This document shows, piece by piece, positions 55,812-64,000 of a stretch of DNA of 64,000 nucleotides. The first letter of the stretch is position 1. Every line of letters starts with the position of its first letter. The stretch lies in the NCBI RefSeq assembly GCF_900099965.1, contig NZ_FNDJ01000002.1, positions 62,001-126,000 on the forward strand. The letters are read 5' to 3'. The DNA is from Nonomuraea jiangxiensis (GTDB lineage: Bacteria > Actinomycetota > Actinomycetes > Streptosporangiales > Streptosporangiaceae). The position numbers and the translations under genes are program-made. The notes beneath the pieces are model-generated. The model ran no database searches. It saw nothing but the letters and a program-made list of their open reading frames with translations, and was not told the DNA's origin.

Positions 55812-56522
55812 TCAGCGGCCGGCGCTGAGGCCGCCGTCGACGTGCAGGAACTCGCCGGTGACCAGCGGCGACTCCTCGAGGTAGATGACGCCCCTGGCGA
55901 TGTCCTCGACGGTGCCGGTGCGCTTGTTGGGGTGGAGCTGCGCCAGCTGCTCCGGGGTGGCGCCGCCCTGGATGGGGGTGTCGATGAAGCCCGGGGAGAC
56001 GGCGTTGACGCGGATGCCGCGGGCGGCGTACTCGATCGCCAGAGACTTGGTGGCGGCCGCCAGGCCGCCCTTGGTCACCGAGGCCAGCACCGAGGGGATG
56101 GCGGAGTTGGCCGACTCGACCAGGGTGGTGGTCACGTTGACGACGTGGCCGCCACCGCCCTGCTTGAGCAGCTGAGCGATGACGCGCTGGGTCAGGTAGA
56201 AGAATCCGCCCAGGTTGATGCCGATGTTGTTCTTGTAGTCCTCCGCGGTGAAGTCGGTGAACGGCTTGGCGGTGAAGATGCCGGCATTGTTGACCAGCGA
56301 GTCGATGCGGCCGAACCGCTCCAGCGCGGTGGTGACGATGTTCTCGGCGGTGGCCGGGTCGGCGATGTCGCCGGCCACGGCGACGACGTACTGATCGTCG
56401 CTGGGCTTGATGGAGCGGGAATTGGCCACGACGGCGTACCCGATCTTGCGGTAGGCCTCGACGAGACCGGCCCCGATGCCCTGGGATGCACCGGTGATGA
56501 TGACGACCTTCTGATCGCTCAT
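55812..56522 (-). CDS. SDR family protein lacking the catalytic tyrosine
   Basis: The 236-residue protein has TGASQGIGAGLVEAYRKIG (nucleotide loop), VNNAGIFTAKPF and the 'VNAVSPGFIDTPI' segment. Where YxxxK is expected, the sequence is SVLASVTKGGL, so the lysine is present but the tyrosine is alanine. This fits a known subgroup of SDRs and suggests altered chemistry or a binding role. It forms a unit with the SnoaL-like gene and is divergent from the CGNR gene. Confidence 0.88.
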   Translation of the reverse strand: MSDQKVVIITGASQGIGAGLVEAYRKIGYAVVANSRSIKPSDDQYVVAVAGDIADPATAENIVTTALERFGRIDSLVNNAGIFTAKPFTDFTAEDYKNNIGINLGGFFYLTQRVIAQLLKQGGGGHVVNVTTTLVESANSAIPSVLASVTKGGLAAATKSLAIEYAARGIRVNAVSPGFIDTPIQGGATPEQLAQLHPNKRTGTVEDIARGVIYLEESPLVTGEFLHVDGGLSAGR

Positions 56523-56539
56523 GAGCGCGCCTCTCCTTT

Positions 56540-56571
56540 TCTAACCTTCTTCAAGCTCGTTGATGGTTAGA
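56540..56571. promoter_or_regulatory. Inverted repeat in SDR/CGNR divergent promoter
   Basis: TCTAACC (56540-56546) and GGTTAGA (56565-56571) are perfect 7-bp inverted copies 18 bp apart. A further AACCTT and GGTTAG occur just before the CGNR start, so this is probably the CGNR protein's operator. Confidence 0.55.
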
Positions 56572-56617
56572 CCGTAGACACGGGGGTATAACCTTGTCAA
56601 ACGAGAACGGAGGTTAG

Positions 56618-57148
56618 ATGGCGATGAAGATCGCGAATGTGGACGAGGGGCTGCTCCTGGCCCTGCTGAATACGACCCCGACCGTCGCCGGACAGGTGAC
56701 CGATCGGCTCGCCGACCCCGAGGAGGCCTACGCCTGGATCGCGGAGCACGCGGGAGACGAGCACCTCGCCGAAGACCTGGAACTCCTCCGCTCGACTCGC
56801 GACACGCTCCAGGCGCTGGTGCACGCCCAAGCCGCGCCGGCGGCGCTCGCCCCCGCGCTTCGCGGCGTCAGCTACCAGCCGGTCATCGGCGACACCGGCA
56901 TCGGCTGGCGGCTCGCGGCCCCTCGCGCGCACACCCTGGCGGCCCGAGCCGTCGTCGCCTGGGACGCCCTCCAGCACACCGCCCCCGGTCGCCTGCGCGC
57001 ATGCGAGAACACCGACGAGTGCACGCTCTTCTATGTCGACCACTCCAAGAGCAACAGCGCCCGATGGTGCTCGATGTCCGGCTGCGGCAACCGCATGAAG
57101 GCGCGCCGCCACTATGAACGCCGAAAGAACACCCAGATCACCGACTGA
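56618..57148 (+). CDS. CGNR zinc finger regulator (ABATE domain)
   Basis: The 176-residue protein has an ABATE-like N-terminal domain ('LLLALLNTTPTVAGQVTDRL', 'LELLRSTRDTLQALVHAQAA') and a canonical zinc finger: C in LRACENTDEC, then WCSMSGCGNRMKARRHYERR with the CGNR motif intact. It is a probable ligand-binding repressor of the divergent SDR/SnoaL unit. ATG 56618 overlaps an excellent GGAGGTTAG site; ATG 56624 is possible too. Confidence 0.92.
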   Translation: MAMKIANVDEGLLLALLNTTPTVAGQVTDRLADPEEAYAWIAEHAGDEHLAEDLELLRSTRDTLQALVHAQAAPAALAPALRGVSYQPVIGDTGIGWRLAAPRAHTLAARAVVAWDALQHTAPGRLRACENTDECTLFYVDHSKSNSARWCSMSGCGNRMKARRHYERRKNTQITD

Positions 57149-57153
57149 CACCT

Positions 57154-57168
57154 GCCGACCTGGTCGGC
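57154..57168 (+). terminator. Short hairpin after CGNR gene
   Basis: GCCGAC-CTG-GTCGGC forms a perfect 6-bp stem with a 3-nt loop, 6 bp after the stop. It is a modest terminator candidate. The rest of the gap to 57401 shows no gene. Confidence 0.4.
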
Positions 57169-57401
57169 CCCTCTGTGATCCCGCTCCGGGAAGCTGCGGC
57201 ACGAGATCCGAGACCAGCCCTCAGGGGCTGCTCGGAGGAGACCTAGCCGGCCGGGCGGCCCGGCCAAGGGGTGGTGCTGGGCAGCGGTCACTCGCAATGA
57301 GACCGAGCCTGCTTGCTGAGGGTCACCAAGCCGCTCGGAAGTGATTGCACGCTGCCAGAGGCACCCGACAGTTCAACAGCCTCGGCCGAGAGGGAAGTGA
57401 T

Positions 57402-57683
57402 CTACCAGGGTTGAGCGGTATCCATTGCCGTTGGTGCCGCTGGGGCGGTGTGCCCTGTCCGGTGGGAGCGCGCTGTGCGGGGGGCGAGGCCGGTGGCGCG
57501 TTTGAACGCGGTGCTGAAGGCGCTGACGGAACCGTATCCGCTGGCTGCCGCGATCTTGGAGATGGAATCGGTGCCGGTACGAAGGGCCTGATCGGCCAGT
57601 TTCATGCACAACTCGTTCAGATAGGTCAGGGGTGGCCGGCCAGCTGTCTGCTTGAAGCGGGTGGCGAAGGCGGTGCGCGACAT
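57402..57683 (-). pseudogene. AraC-type HTH domain, truncated by a repeat element
   Basis: The frame gives 'MSRTAFATRFKQTAGRPPLT', 'ISKIAAASGYGSVSAFSTAF' and KRATGLAPRTARSHR, a complete C-terminal AraC HTH pair to a normal stop. Upstream coding ends at about 57700, where the inverted-end element begins. The N-terminal sensor domain is not found on the element's far side. Confidence 0.75.
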
Positions 57684-57703
57684 GGCGGCGTGGCGCTGTC
57701 GGG

Positions 57704-57957
57704 TTGACCGGCCTTGGGGAACAGCCGAGCAGCCAGTAGCGATAAGCGCTGATGATCATGTTGACCGGCTGACATCGTGATGGACTCTGAGCAGGACGAC
57801 CTGTGAGAACACGCCAGACCGCACTGTCAGTCCGAGCTTGTTCCGCTGCCTGAACTCCGGAGCCCTGAGCGCCCGATCAGCAAATGTTCGGGCCGTTGAC
57901 CAGGTTGAAGACTCCTTACCGCCACTGGCTGCTCGGCTGTTCCCCGAGGCCGGTCAA
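57704..57957. mobile_element. 254-bp MITE-like element with 40-bp inverted ends (copy B)
   Basis: 57704-57743 (TTGACCGGCCTTGGGGAACA...) and 57918-57957 are inverted copies with three mismatches in 40. The interior from 57709 to 57871 is the same 163-bp sequence found at 43470-43632. It contains an ATG-started frame with a TGA after 8 codons. It looks like an internally deleted insertion sequence or MITE. No clear target duplication was seen. Confidence 0.75.
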
Positions 57958-59968
57958 TGGATCCGCCGACACGACAGCAGTGGTTGACCCGAGTGCCGCG
58001 CCAGTTCCGGGATGTATCGCTCGGAATTTCGCCATTGCACCCGGGCTGTGCGCTTACGCCGCCTGAGACTCGGCTCGATAGATGGCTGGGGCAGGGGAAT
58101 CCGGCCGGGCTCGGGCTGCTCCTCGGCGGGGTCATGTGCGACGTGGCCCGACTGCGTCAATTCGTTCCTCGACCGGTCAACGCTCGTCAGCCAGATTTCG
58201 CGGTCCGCCTCATAGGGCTGGCCGGGGATGACCTCGGTCCCGGCCGTGTCCAGGTAGCCGACCCTCGCTCCCAGGTCCTCGGCGTCGAGCGGGTCACGCA
58301 TCCACACGTGCACCCGCTCGAAGTCGATTGGCATTGGCACACCGCCCACCCCTAGGCCGTCCCACTCCACGTGGATGACGCCGAGCCGGGCCGCCACGAC
58401 CGGCGTCGACGGCACCGGCGGAGGCGTCGTGTCGTCCGGGATGAGCTTCACGACCGGCTCAGAGAACACCCCCTTGACGCCGGCATTCAGCGCCCGCACC
58501 TTGAACGCGTACTCCCAGCCCACCACCAGCGGCGACACCGTCGTCTGCAGATCACCCGAGGCGGTCTGCCCGACCATCAGCCACAGCTCACCCGCAAGGT
58601 TGCGGCGGGCGTACACCTCGTAGCCGTCCGGGTCCAGCGCGACCCCGGCTACGTCGGAGTCCACCGCACCCCACGTGACGGTGGCCTGCCCCTGGGCGTA
58701 GCCGTGCTGGTCCAGGTACGCCGATGCCTGCACGATCAGACCCGTGGGCGCGGCTGGCACGCGGCCGTCGGTGTCCGGTGCCGGGTCGCTGCCGGAGCCT
58801 CCGGAGGAGATGCCGCCGTTGAGGATGCCCGCGGCCTGGCGGGCGAGCTTGATGTCGGTTTCGAGGAACCGGTCATTCAAGATTAGGTTGCCGCCGATCA
58901 GCCCGTCCGCGTCACACGAGAGGGTGATCTGACGGATCCGCAGACTCTGCGGAGCCGCGCCGTCGCCGGGCGCGAGGACGAAGTCGCCCACCCGGTAGTC
59001 CTGGAGCGGCAGCCAGCGGGCCGCGTACGGCTTGACCTGTCGGGTCAGCTGTACCCGCTCCTTCGACGCCCGTTCCAGCGCGTACTGCGCGAGCAGCCTC
59101 GCAGTCCCCTCGTCCGCAATTCCGCCTTGCTTCTGGTAGCTCTCCCACCGGCCCCACGGCGTGGTCGCGGCCGGTTCGTCACCTCGACCGACAGGCTGCT
59201 CTCCCCCGCGATCAGGATGGCCGAGGAGACATCCTCCAGCGTGGCATCATCCGGCGCCTGGTCGACATCCCGCCCGAGCCGCAGATCGACCGGTCCCGGC
59301 CCGCTGGCCAGATCCCGGCCCAGCTCACCGCCCTCGTTGAACACCCGCAGCGTCCGGCCGCTCACCTGCCAGTCGATCACGCCCTGCTCGGCCAGATTGA
59401 GCAGCAGCGCCATCAGATCCGTGCCGGGTTCGAGCGCGAGCGTCAGCGCCTTATCCCAAAACTGGCCGTCGCTGTCGCGCTCGGTTGTGACGTCCACCGC
59501 CAGGTGGCTCAGGGTGCCCCGCGCGTGGGCCTCGTTCACCAGCGTCCGCAGGATCGCGCCCGCGCTCACCGCGTTGAACGGCCGCTTGCCTTCCACCAGC
59601 GGCTGCCCGCCGGGGTAGAGCACCAGCTTGCGGGTCATCCACGCATACCCCGGGCAGTCGTAGCTCCGCTTCCCGGTCTGGTCGGTGTTGTCCCCGCCTC
59701 GCTTGATCCTCAGGAAACGGCCGTTCGCGGACTCCACCCAGCCGCCGGCCGCCGCGTACTCCAGCGCGATCTCCACCGGCGATTCCAGCCACTCGGCACC
59801 GGCCGCGCCAGCCGGATACGACAGCCGCAGCGACGACACGTCGTTGTGCGGCATGCCGGCCTTGAACCCGAGATGCTGACCGAGCACGCCGAGCCGCGGC
59901 CCGTTCGGCTGATAGGCGACCAGACGCAGCCCGTACCGCATGGGCTCGCCTGGAATGATGACCTGCAC
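57958..59968 (-). pseudogene. Siphovirus Gp37-like / minor tail protein, frameshifted and isolated
   Basis: 59968-59170 reads a phage tail protein N-terminus ('YGLRLVAYQPNGPRLGVLGQ', 'GGDNTDQTGKRSYDCPGYAW', 'FNEGGELGRDLASGPGPVDL'). One base is missing near 59168; the next frame continues 'TTPWGRWESYQKQGGIADEG', 'ARLLAQYALERASKERVQLT', a linker and an Fn3-like domain ('QATVTWGAVDSDVAGV', 'GWEYAFKVRALNAG'). The last 60 codons are basic and unlike the family, and the frame ends at the MITE. No other phage gene is present. Confidence 0.75.
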
Positions 59969-60479
59969 AACTCACCCCCTTGCGGTGTCATGAATGTGTG
60001 GACGACGAGCAGCCCAAGACCGCCCGACCCACCACACGGCACTGTTGTATTGGCCCGCTGGTGACGAGCACGCTTGCCAGGACAGCCGTTGTGGGCATGG
60101 CAGGGGTAGGGCCGGAAGCCTGTGAAGGTCTTCAGTTGCTCTCTGCACGTCCGCAGGCGGGACGGCGTACTTGGACAGCCACTGGCGCGGATTCACGAGT
60201 AGTTGGCATTGAAAGACATGGCCGCTGTCACCTTCGCTGGCCATGATTGCCTTGTTGGCGGTAACAGCGATCAGCGACATGCGCCAAGAAGGGAATCGCC
60301 TGCGTAAGGTCATGGTGATTCGACGGGAGATGAGGGACGGAATCGTCAGTGCTTCCCCTCTGCCGGGAAGAGCAGATTTCTCGTTTCACCGGCGGGCGAT
60401 CGGAACAACTCAAACGAGTCGAATCCGGAATTCCCGGTTCTCGGCCCGCGCCAACGTTCGTACCCCAAAATTAGCGTTG
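59969..60479. other. Gap of about 510 bp without recognisable gene
   Basis: It lies between the start of the phage relic and the promoter of the SRPBCC gene. No reading frame shows conserved features. An ArsR gene that normally accompanies this SRPBCC type is not present. Confidence 0.4.
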
Positions 60480-60491
60480 ACTTATATAAGT
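60480..60491. promoter_or_regulatory. ArsR-type palindrome upstream of SRPBCC gene
   Basis: ACTTATATAAGT is a perfect 12-bp palindrome inside TTGACTTATATAAGTG. It is a strong candidate operator for a small winged-helix repressor, 46 bp before the ATG. It stands out as AT-rich in a GC-rich region. Confidence 0.6.
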
Positions 60492-60537
60492 GTGGGCGGG
60501 CGCGACCAAGCCCGAACGACGAGAAGGAATAGGGCGA

Positions 60538-61173
60538 ATGATCGACGTCGTCAACCAGGTCAACGCCACCCACCGGGAGATCGGCGACCAGGCGGTCGCC
60601 ACCGGAGCGGGGCGGTCGCTGCTGCTGCGGCGCACGTACGACGCCTCGATCGAGGACGTGTGGAGCGCCTGCACCGACCCCGACCAGATCGGCCGATGGC
60701 TCATCCCGATCGAGGGCGACCTGCGGCTCGGCGGCACCTTTCAGCTCAAGGGCAACGCCGGCGGGGAGATCCTGCGCTGCGAGAGGCCCCATGTGATCAA
60801 GGTGACCTGGACCTTCGGCGAGGGCATGCCCACCGAGGTCGAAGTACGCCTGGCACCCGGCGGTGACGGTGGGACCGTGCTGGAGCTGGAGCACGCCGCA
60901 CCAGCCGAGACCGTCGACGGGACGGTCCGCATGTACGGGCCCGGTGCCACGATCGGCATCGGCGTCGGCTGGGACCTGGCGCTGCTCGGCCTCGACCTGT
61001 TCCTGCGCGACGTCGCTTTCCAGCTCGCGACCTGGGGGGACACGCCGCAGGAGAAGGAGTTCGCCGCCGCGAGCTGCCGCGCCTGGGGGCCCGCGGTCCA
61101 GGCCGCCTGGGGCACCAGCGACAACGACCTCGCCGCGGCCGTGGCATTCGCCGTGCAGCACTACGCTTCCTAG
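60538..61173 (+). CDS. SRPBCC (AHSA1-like) family protein
   Basis: The 211-residue START/AHSA1-fold protein has 'RSLLLRRTYDASIEDVWSAC', TDPDQIGRWLIPIEGDLRLG, 'KVTWTFGEGMPTEVEVRLAP', and a C-terminal helical extension with 'EFAAASCRAWGPAVQAAWGT'. It normally forms a two-gene operon with an ArsR repressor. ATG 60538 follows AAGGAATAGGG. It probably binds or chaperones a hydrophobic ligand. Confidence 0.88.
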   Translation: MIDVVNQVNATHREIGDQAVATGAGRSLLLRRTYDASIEDVWSACTDPDQIGRWLIPIEGDLRLGGTFQLKGNAGGEILRCERPHVIKVTWTFGEGMPTEVEVRLAPGGDGGTVLELEHAAPAETVDGTVRMYGPGATIGIGVGWDLALLGLDLFLRDVAFQLATWGDTPQEKEFAAASCRAWGPAVQAAWGTSDNDLAAAVAFAVQHYAS

Positions 61174-61315
61174 ACCCGGCAGCCGCGTTCGTCAGGCCCC
61201 CGGCGGCTGTCAGGCGCGTCCGAGGCATGAGACGGCGGTCGGTGCCTTCCGAGGCATGGCGCTGTGGACGTCCCGGTTCCGATCTGCTCGGGCGCGCTCG
61301 CCTTCGCCGGAGCCG

Positions 61316-61549
61316 CTACTTCGCGATCGCTTCGCGGACCGCCGGGGCGATCTCCTGGGCCCAGCGGCTCAGGGTGGTGGAGCCCGGGCTGCCGTGGTCG
61401 GCGGCGAAGAGCGTGAACCCCGACGCGCCGTACTCCAGCACCGCCCCGGTCAGCTCCTCCACCCACTGGGCGACGGAGCCGCCGAGCCAGCGGCCGTCGC
61501 GGTCACGGGTGGCGGGCAGCGGCCGGTCGGTGATGCGCCGCGCCCGCAC
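61316..61549 (-). pseudogene. LLM-class flavin oxidoreductase C-terminal fragment
   Basis: The frame ends with 'WLGGSVAQWVEELTGAVLEY', GASGFTLFAADHG and 'LSRWAQEIAPAVREAIAK', the last strand and helices of a luciferase-like monooxygenase. The upstream part is missing; the DNA joins a response-regulator fragment on the other strand at about 61555. Confidence 0.7.
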
Positions 61550-61559
61550 CGGCGGCCCG

Positions 61560-61949
61560 ATTCAAGCTCCTCCCGGTATCGCGGCGCCGCCGTCCGCGGC
61601 GGACGGGGTGCAGCACGTCGGCCCGCTGGCCATCGATCGCCGCACCCGCCAGGTGCATCTGGCCGGTGACGCGGTGGCGTTGACGCCCAAGGAGTTCGAC
61701 CTGCTGGCGTATCTGCCCACCGACGCCGGCGCGGTCTACTCCCGCCAGCAGATCCTGGACGAGGTATGGGACCCGCACTTCTTCGGCCCCACCAAGACGC
61801 TGGATGCGCACATCGCGGCGCTGCGCCGCAAGCTCGGCGATACGGCCTGGATCGCCACCGTGCGCGGAGTCGGCTTCCGCCTGGTAGACCCCACCGCCGA
61901 GACCCCTACCTCACCGGCTGCCGACCGGCCTGGCGCGGTGCCCCGGTGA
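61560..61949 (+). pseudogene. OmpR-type response regulator, receiver domain missing
   Basis: From about 61608 the frame reads 'VQHVGPLAIDRRTRQVHLAG', 'VALTPKEFDLLAYLPTDAGA', 'VYSRQQILDEVWDPHFFGPT' and 'KTLDAHIAALRRKLGD', a whole winged-helix output domain. The N-terminal receiver with the phosphorylated Asp is absent. The stop overlaps the GTG of the histidine kinase (GTGA). Confidence 0.75.
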
Positions 61950-63444
61950 CCCGGCGGCTGCTACTCAGCTACGTGGGCCTGGTGCTGCTGGCGCTCGCCG
62001 CGCTGGAGATCCCCCTCGGTCTGGTCTACGCCGATGGTGAGCGGGACCGCTTTGCCGCCTCGGTCGAACGGGATGCCGCGATGCTGGCCGAACTGGCCGA
62101 GGAAGAGATCGAGGAAGGCAACCTCGCCGCCCTGCCCGATCTGGCCCGCCAGTACGCCGGGCGCACCGGCGGGCGGGTGGTCGTGGTCGACCGGAGCGGG
62201 CTCGTCCTGGCCGACTCCGCCACCGATTCCGCCACCGGCTCTGGCGCCCGGGAAGCAGGCACCGACCTGTCCAGCGAACCGGATATCGCCGCCGCCCTGG
62301 ACAACCGGCCCACGATCGGCACCCAGGCCACCCCGGCCGGCGAGGTGCTGTCGGCCGCTATGCCCGGCACCTCGGGCGCCACCGTACGCGGGGCACTGCG
62401 CCTGACCTACCCCATGAGCGCCGTCACCGAGCGGGTACAGACGATCTGGCCGGCGCTGGCCCTGGGCGGCGGATGCGTGCTGGCCACCGCCACCCTGATC
62501 GCGCTCGCCCTGGCCCGCTGGGTGACCCGCCCGGTCCGCGCCCTTGAGGCGGCCACCGCCGCGCTGGCCGACGGGCGCGAACCCGACCCGGCCCTGTCCC
62601 GGCTCGGGCCGCCGAACTGCGCAGCCTGGCCGCCACCTTCACCCGCACCGCCACCCGGTTACGGCACCTGCTGCATGCCCAGCGCGCGTTCGCCTCCGAG
62701 GCCTCCCACCAGCTCAAAACCCCGCTGACCGCGCTGCGGCTGCGGCTGGAGAACTTCGAACCCTACCTGCACCCACGCGCCCACCCCAGCCTGGAGGAGG
62801 CCGTCGGCGAGGTGGACCGGCTGGCCCGGATGGTGGGCGGGCTGCTCGCGCTGGCCCGGCTGGAACACGCGGCCACCGCACCCGAGCCGGTCGATGCGGA
62901 CGCGGTGCTGGCCGACCGGGCCGCCGCCTGGATGGCCCTGGCCGCCGAACACCACGTGCAGATCACCGTGACCGGCCCGCCCGCGGGGAAGGTCCAGGCC
63001 ATCCCAGGAGCTCTGGAACAGATCGTCGACAACCTGGTCTCCAACGCGCTGCGCGTCGCACCGCCCGCCAGCACGATCACGCTGCACCGCGAGCCCGCTG
63101 GCGAGCCCGCCACCGCGGCCGACGGCACGCAGCACGTCCAGCTGCATGTGATCGATCAAGGGCCGGGCATGACCGCGGCCGACCGCGCCCGCGCCTTCGA
63201 CCGGTTCTGGCGCGCCCCCGGCAGCACCCACCACGACGGCACCGGCCTGGGACTGCCGATCGTCCGGCAACTCACCCACGCCGGCGGCGGCCAGATCACC
63301 CTTAACCCCGCTCCCGGCGGCGGACTGGACGCCACCATCTACCTGCGCCCCGCCGCTCCCATCCGCCAGCACCCGACCGCACGGACCGCGCGGACCCAGC
63401 AGCGCCCGCCACGCAGACCCCGCACCCGCATGCGCACCCGTTGA
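61946..63444 (+). pseudogene. Sensor histidine kinase with one frameshift
   Basis: From GTG 61946 it has span 1 ('RRLLLSYVGLVLLALAALEI'), an extracytoplasmic region with 'AGRTGGRVVVVDRSGLVLAD', span 2 ('WPALALGGGCVLATATLIAL') and a HAMP domain. A base change in number near 62605-62615 breaks the frame. The new frame continues with the H-box FASEASHQLKTPLTALRLRL, the N-box 'QIVDNLVSNALRVAP' and GTGLGLPIVRQL. All domains are therefore present, but the kinase cannot be made as read. The partner regulator is also broken. Confidence 0.78.
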
Positions 63445-63500
63445 AAGCCCGCTGCCCGACGCCCCCAAAGCGCCAGATGAGCGGCCGGGATCGGTTTCGG

Positions 63501-63560
63501 CTAGGAGGCCATGCGGGCCTGGCGCCACATGGTGAGGCCGAAGCCCCGTAGCCAGCCCAT
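63501..63560 (-). CDS. 19-residue small ORF with strong ribosome-binding site
   Basis: ATG 63560 follows AGGAGGTGAG, one of the best ribosome-binding sites in this half of the window, and encodes MGWLRGFGLTMWRQARMAS then TAG. The peptide is basic and Trp-rich, with a short amphipathic stretch. It could be a leader peptide or a small membrane-active peptide. It is too short for a family call. Confidence 0.4.
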   Translation of the reverse strand: MGWLRGFGLTMWRQARMAS

Positions 63561-63764
63561 CGGAGACTCACCTCCTGTGCCACAGGGGCCGCCACGCGAG
63601 GGGAAACACGTTGATGGGCTGCTGGCCGACACCATGCGATCATGTCCCTGACCGCCCTGGGAGGAGGCCGTCGCTCGGCGTACCGGCGGCTCTCCCGGGC
63701 GGTCATCGCTCAGTCCCGGCCTGCCCCGTTTCGCATGGAGACGACCCATGCCCCCCGGATGGGC

Positions 63765-64000
63765 TCAGGTCGTGGCGGAGGGCTTGTCGAGCCGGGTCAG
63801 CTTGACCAAGACCGCGAAGCCGTCATCGGTACCCGGCCAGTGCCGCCGGACCGCCTCCAGGCCGGCGCGGCGGACCACGGAACGCAGCACCGCCGTGACG
63901 ATGATGGCGTCGTCGGCGTAACCGAGTATCGGGATGAAATCGGGCACGAGGTCCAGCGGCAGGGCCAGGTAGGCCAGCAGCAGCGCGAGTCGCACGCGCA
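63765..64000 (-). CDS. DUF1232 (YkvA-like) membrane protein, 5' end outside window
   Basis: The visible 76 residues contain the DUF1232 signature 'YLALPLDLVPDFIPILGYAD' then DAIIVTAVLRSVVRR, followed by a short C-terminus. A GTG at 63995 could start it, but the frame is open to the window edge and the family usually has 30-50 more N-terminal residues. It is a small membrane-associated protein of unknown role. Confidence 0.82.
   Translation of the reverse strand, partial: RVRLALLLAYLALPLDLVPDFIPILGYADDAIIVTAVLRSVVRRAGLEAVRRHWPGTDDGFAVLVKLTRLDKPSATT

Noticed and set aside
57701-57965. Target duplication around the 254-bp element
   Set aside because: The immediate flanks (TTGAC left, GTCAA right) are inverted, not direct, copies, so they belong to the ends rather than to a duplication.
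62659-63528. 289-codon minus-strand frame opposite the histidine kinase
   Set aside because: It is a Gly-rich shadow; the plus-strand sequence has H-, N- and G-box motifs even though it is frameshifted.

Overview
The window is high-GC DNA from a filamentous-type actinomycete. The coding style (GTG starts, GTGA/ATGA gene overlaps, very GC-rich third positions) and the block dut, DUF3710, OB-fold, DUF3159, two TrkA proteins and an APC permease suggest a Streptosporangiales-like host such as Nonomuraea. The genus is inferred, not proven.

Region 1 (1-24.8 kb) is ordinary chromosome with intact genes. It holds a phenylacetate-CoA ligase with its TetR regulator, a metallo-beta-lactamase-fold protein overlapped with an FAD monooxygenase, trehalose-6-phosphate synthase, valyl-tRNA synthetase, an ArsR/MFS divergent pair and a secreted DUF6351 hydrolase-like protein. 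It continues with an AI-2E family permease, the conserved dut-to-DUF3159 block, an F420-type reductase and the TrkA/TrkA/APC group. A strand-biased degenerate repeat tract (18.57-19.25 kb) splits this block.

Region 2 (24.8-64 kb) is an accessory region. Intact small modules (SRPBCC/MarR, cupin/AraC, SDR/XRE, DJ-1/alcohol dehydrogenase, CGNR regulators, AraC, SnoaL/SDR) are separated by truncated or frameshifted genes. The relics include tyrosine recombinases, Tn3-type transposases, AAA transposition ATPases, an LLM oxidoreductase, an aldehyde dehydrogenase, a phage tail gene and a two-component system. An apparently intact IS1380-type transposase lies at 47.16-48.66 kb.

The most striking object is a 4,158-bp element at 48697-52854. 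It has 48-bp imperfect terminal inverted repeats (5 mismatches) starting TGTGACTTG and is flanked on both sides by the 8-bp direct repeat CTGTGGAT. It carries a large intact gene for an 861-residue membrane protein with a degenerate NTPase-like cytoplasmic region, three membrane spans and an extracytoplasmic periplasmic-binding-protein fold. It also carries pieces of serC, blaI, a nitroreductase and a transposition ATPase, but no transposase. Other unexplained structures are a 254-bp element with 40-bp inverted ends at 57.7 kb whose left 163 bp recurs at 43.5 kb, a recombinase-core-like inverted motif at 36.1 kb, and a 40-bp double-palindrome operator ahead of the SRPBCC/MarR pair.

Many lesions in region 2 are single-base indels. 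These fit decay but could partly be sequence errors, so calls of 'pseudogene' there should be read with that in mind. No rRNA, tRNA or CRISPR array was seen. All family names come from recognising motifs by eye; no database search was run.
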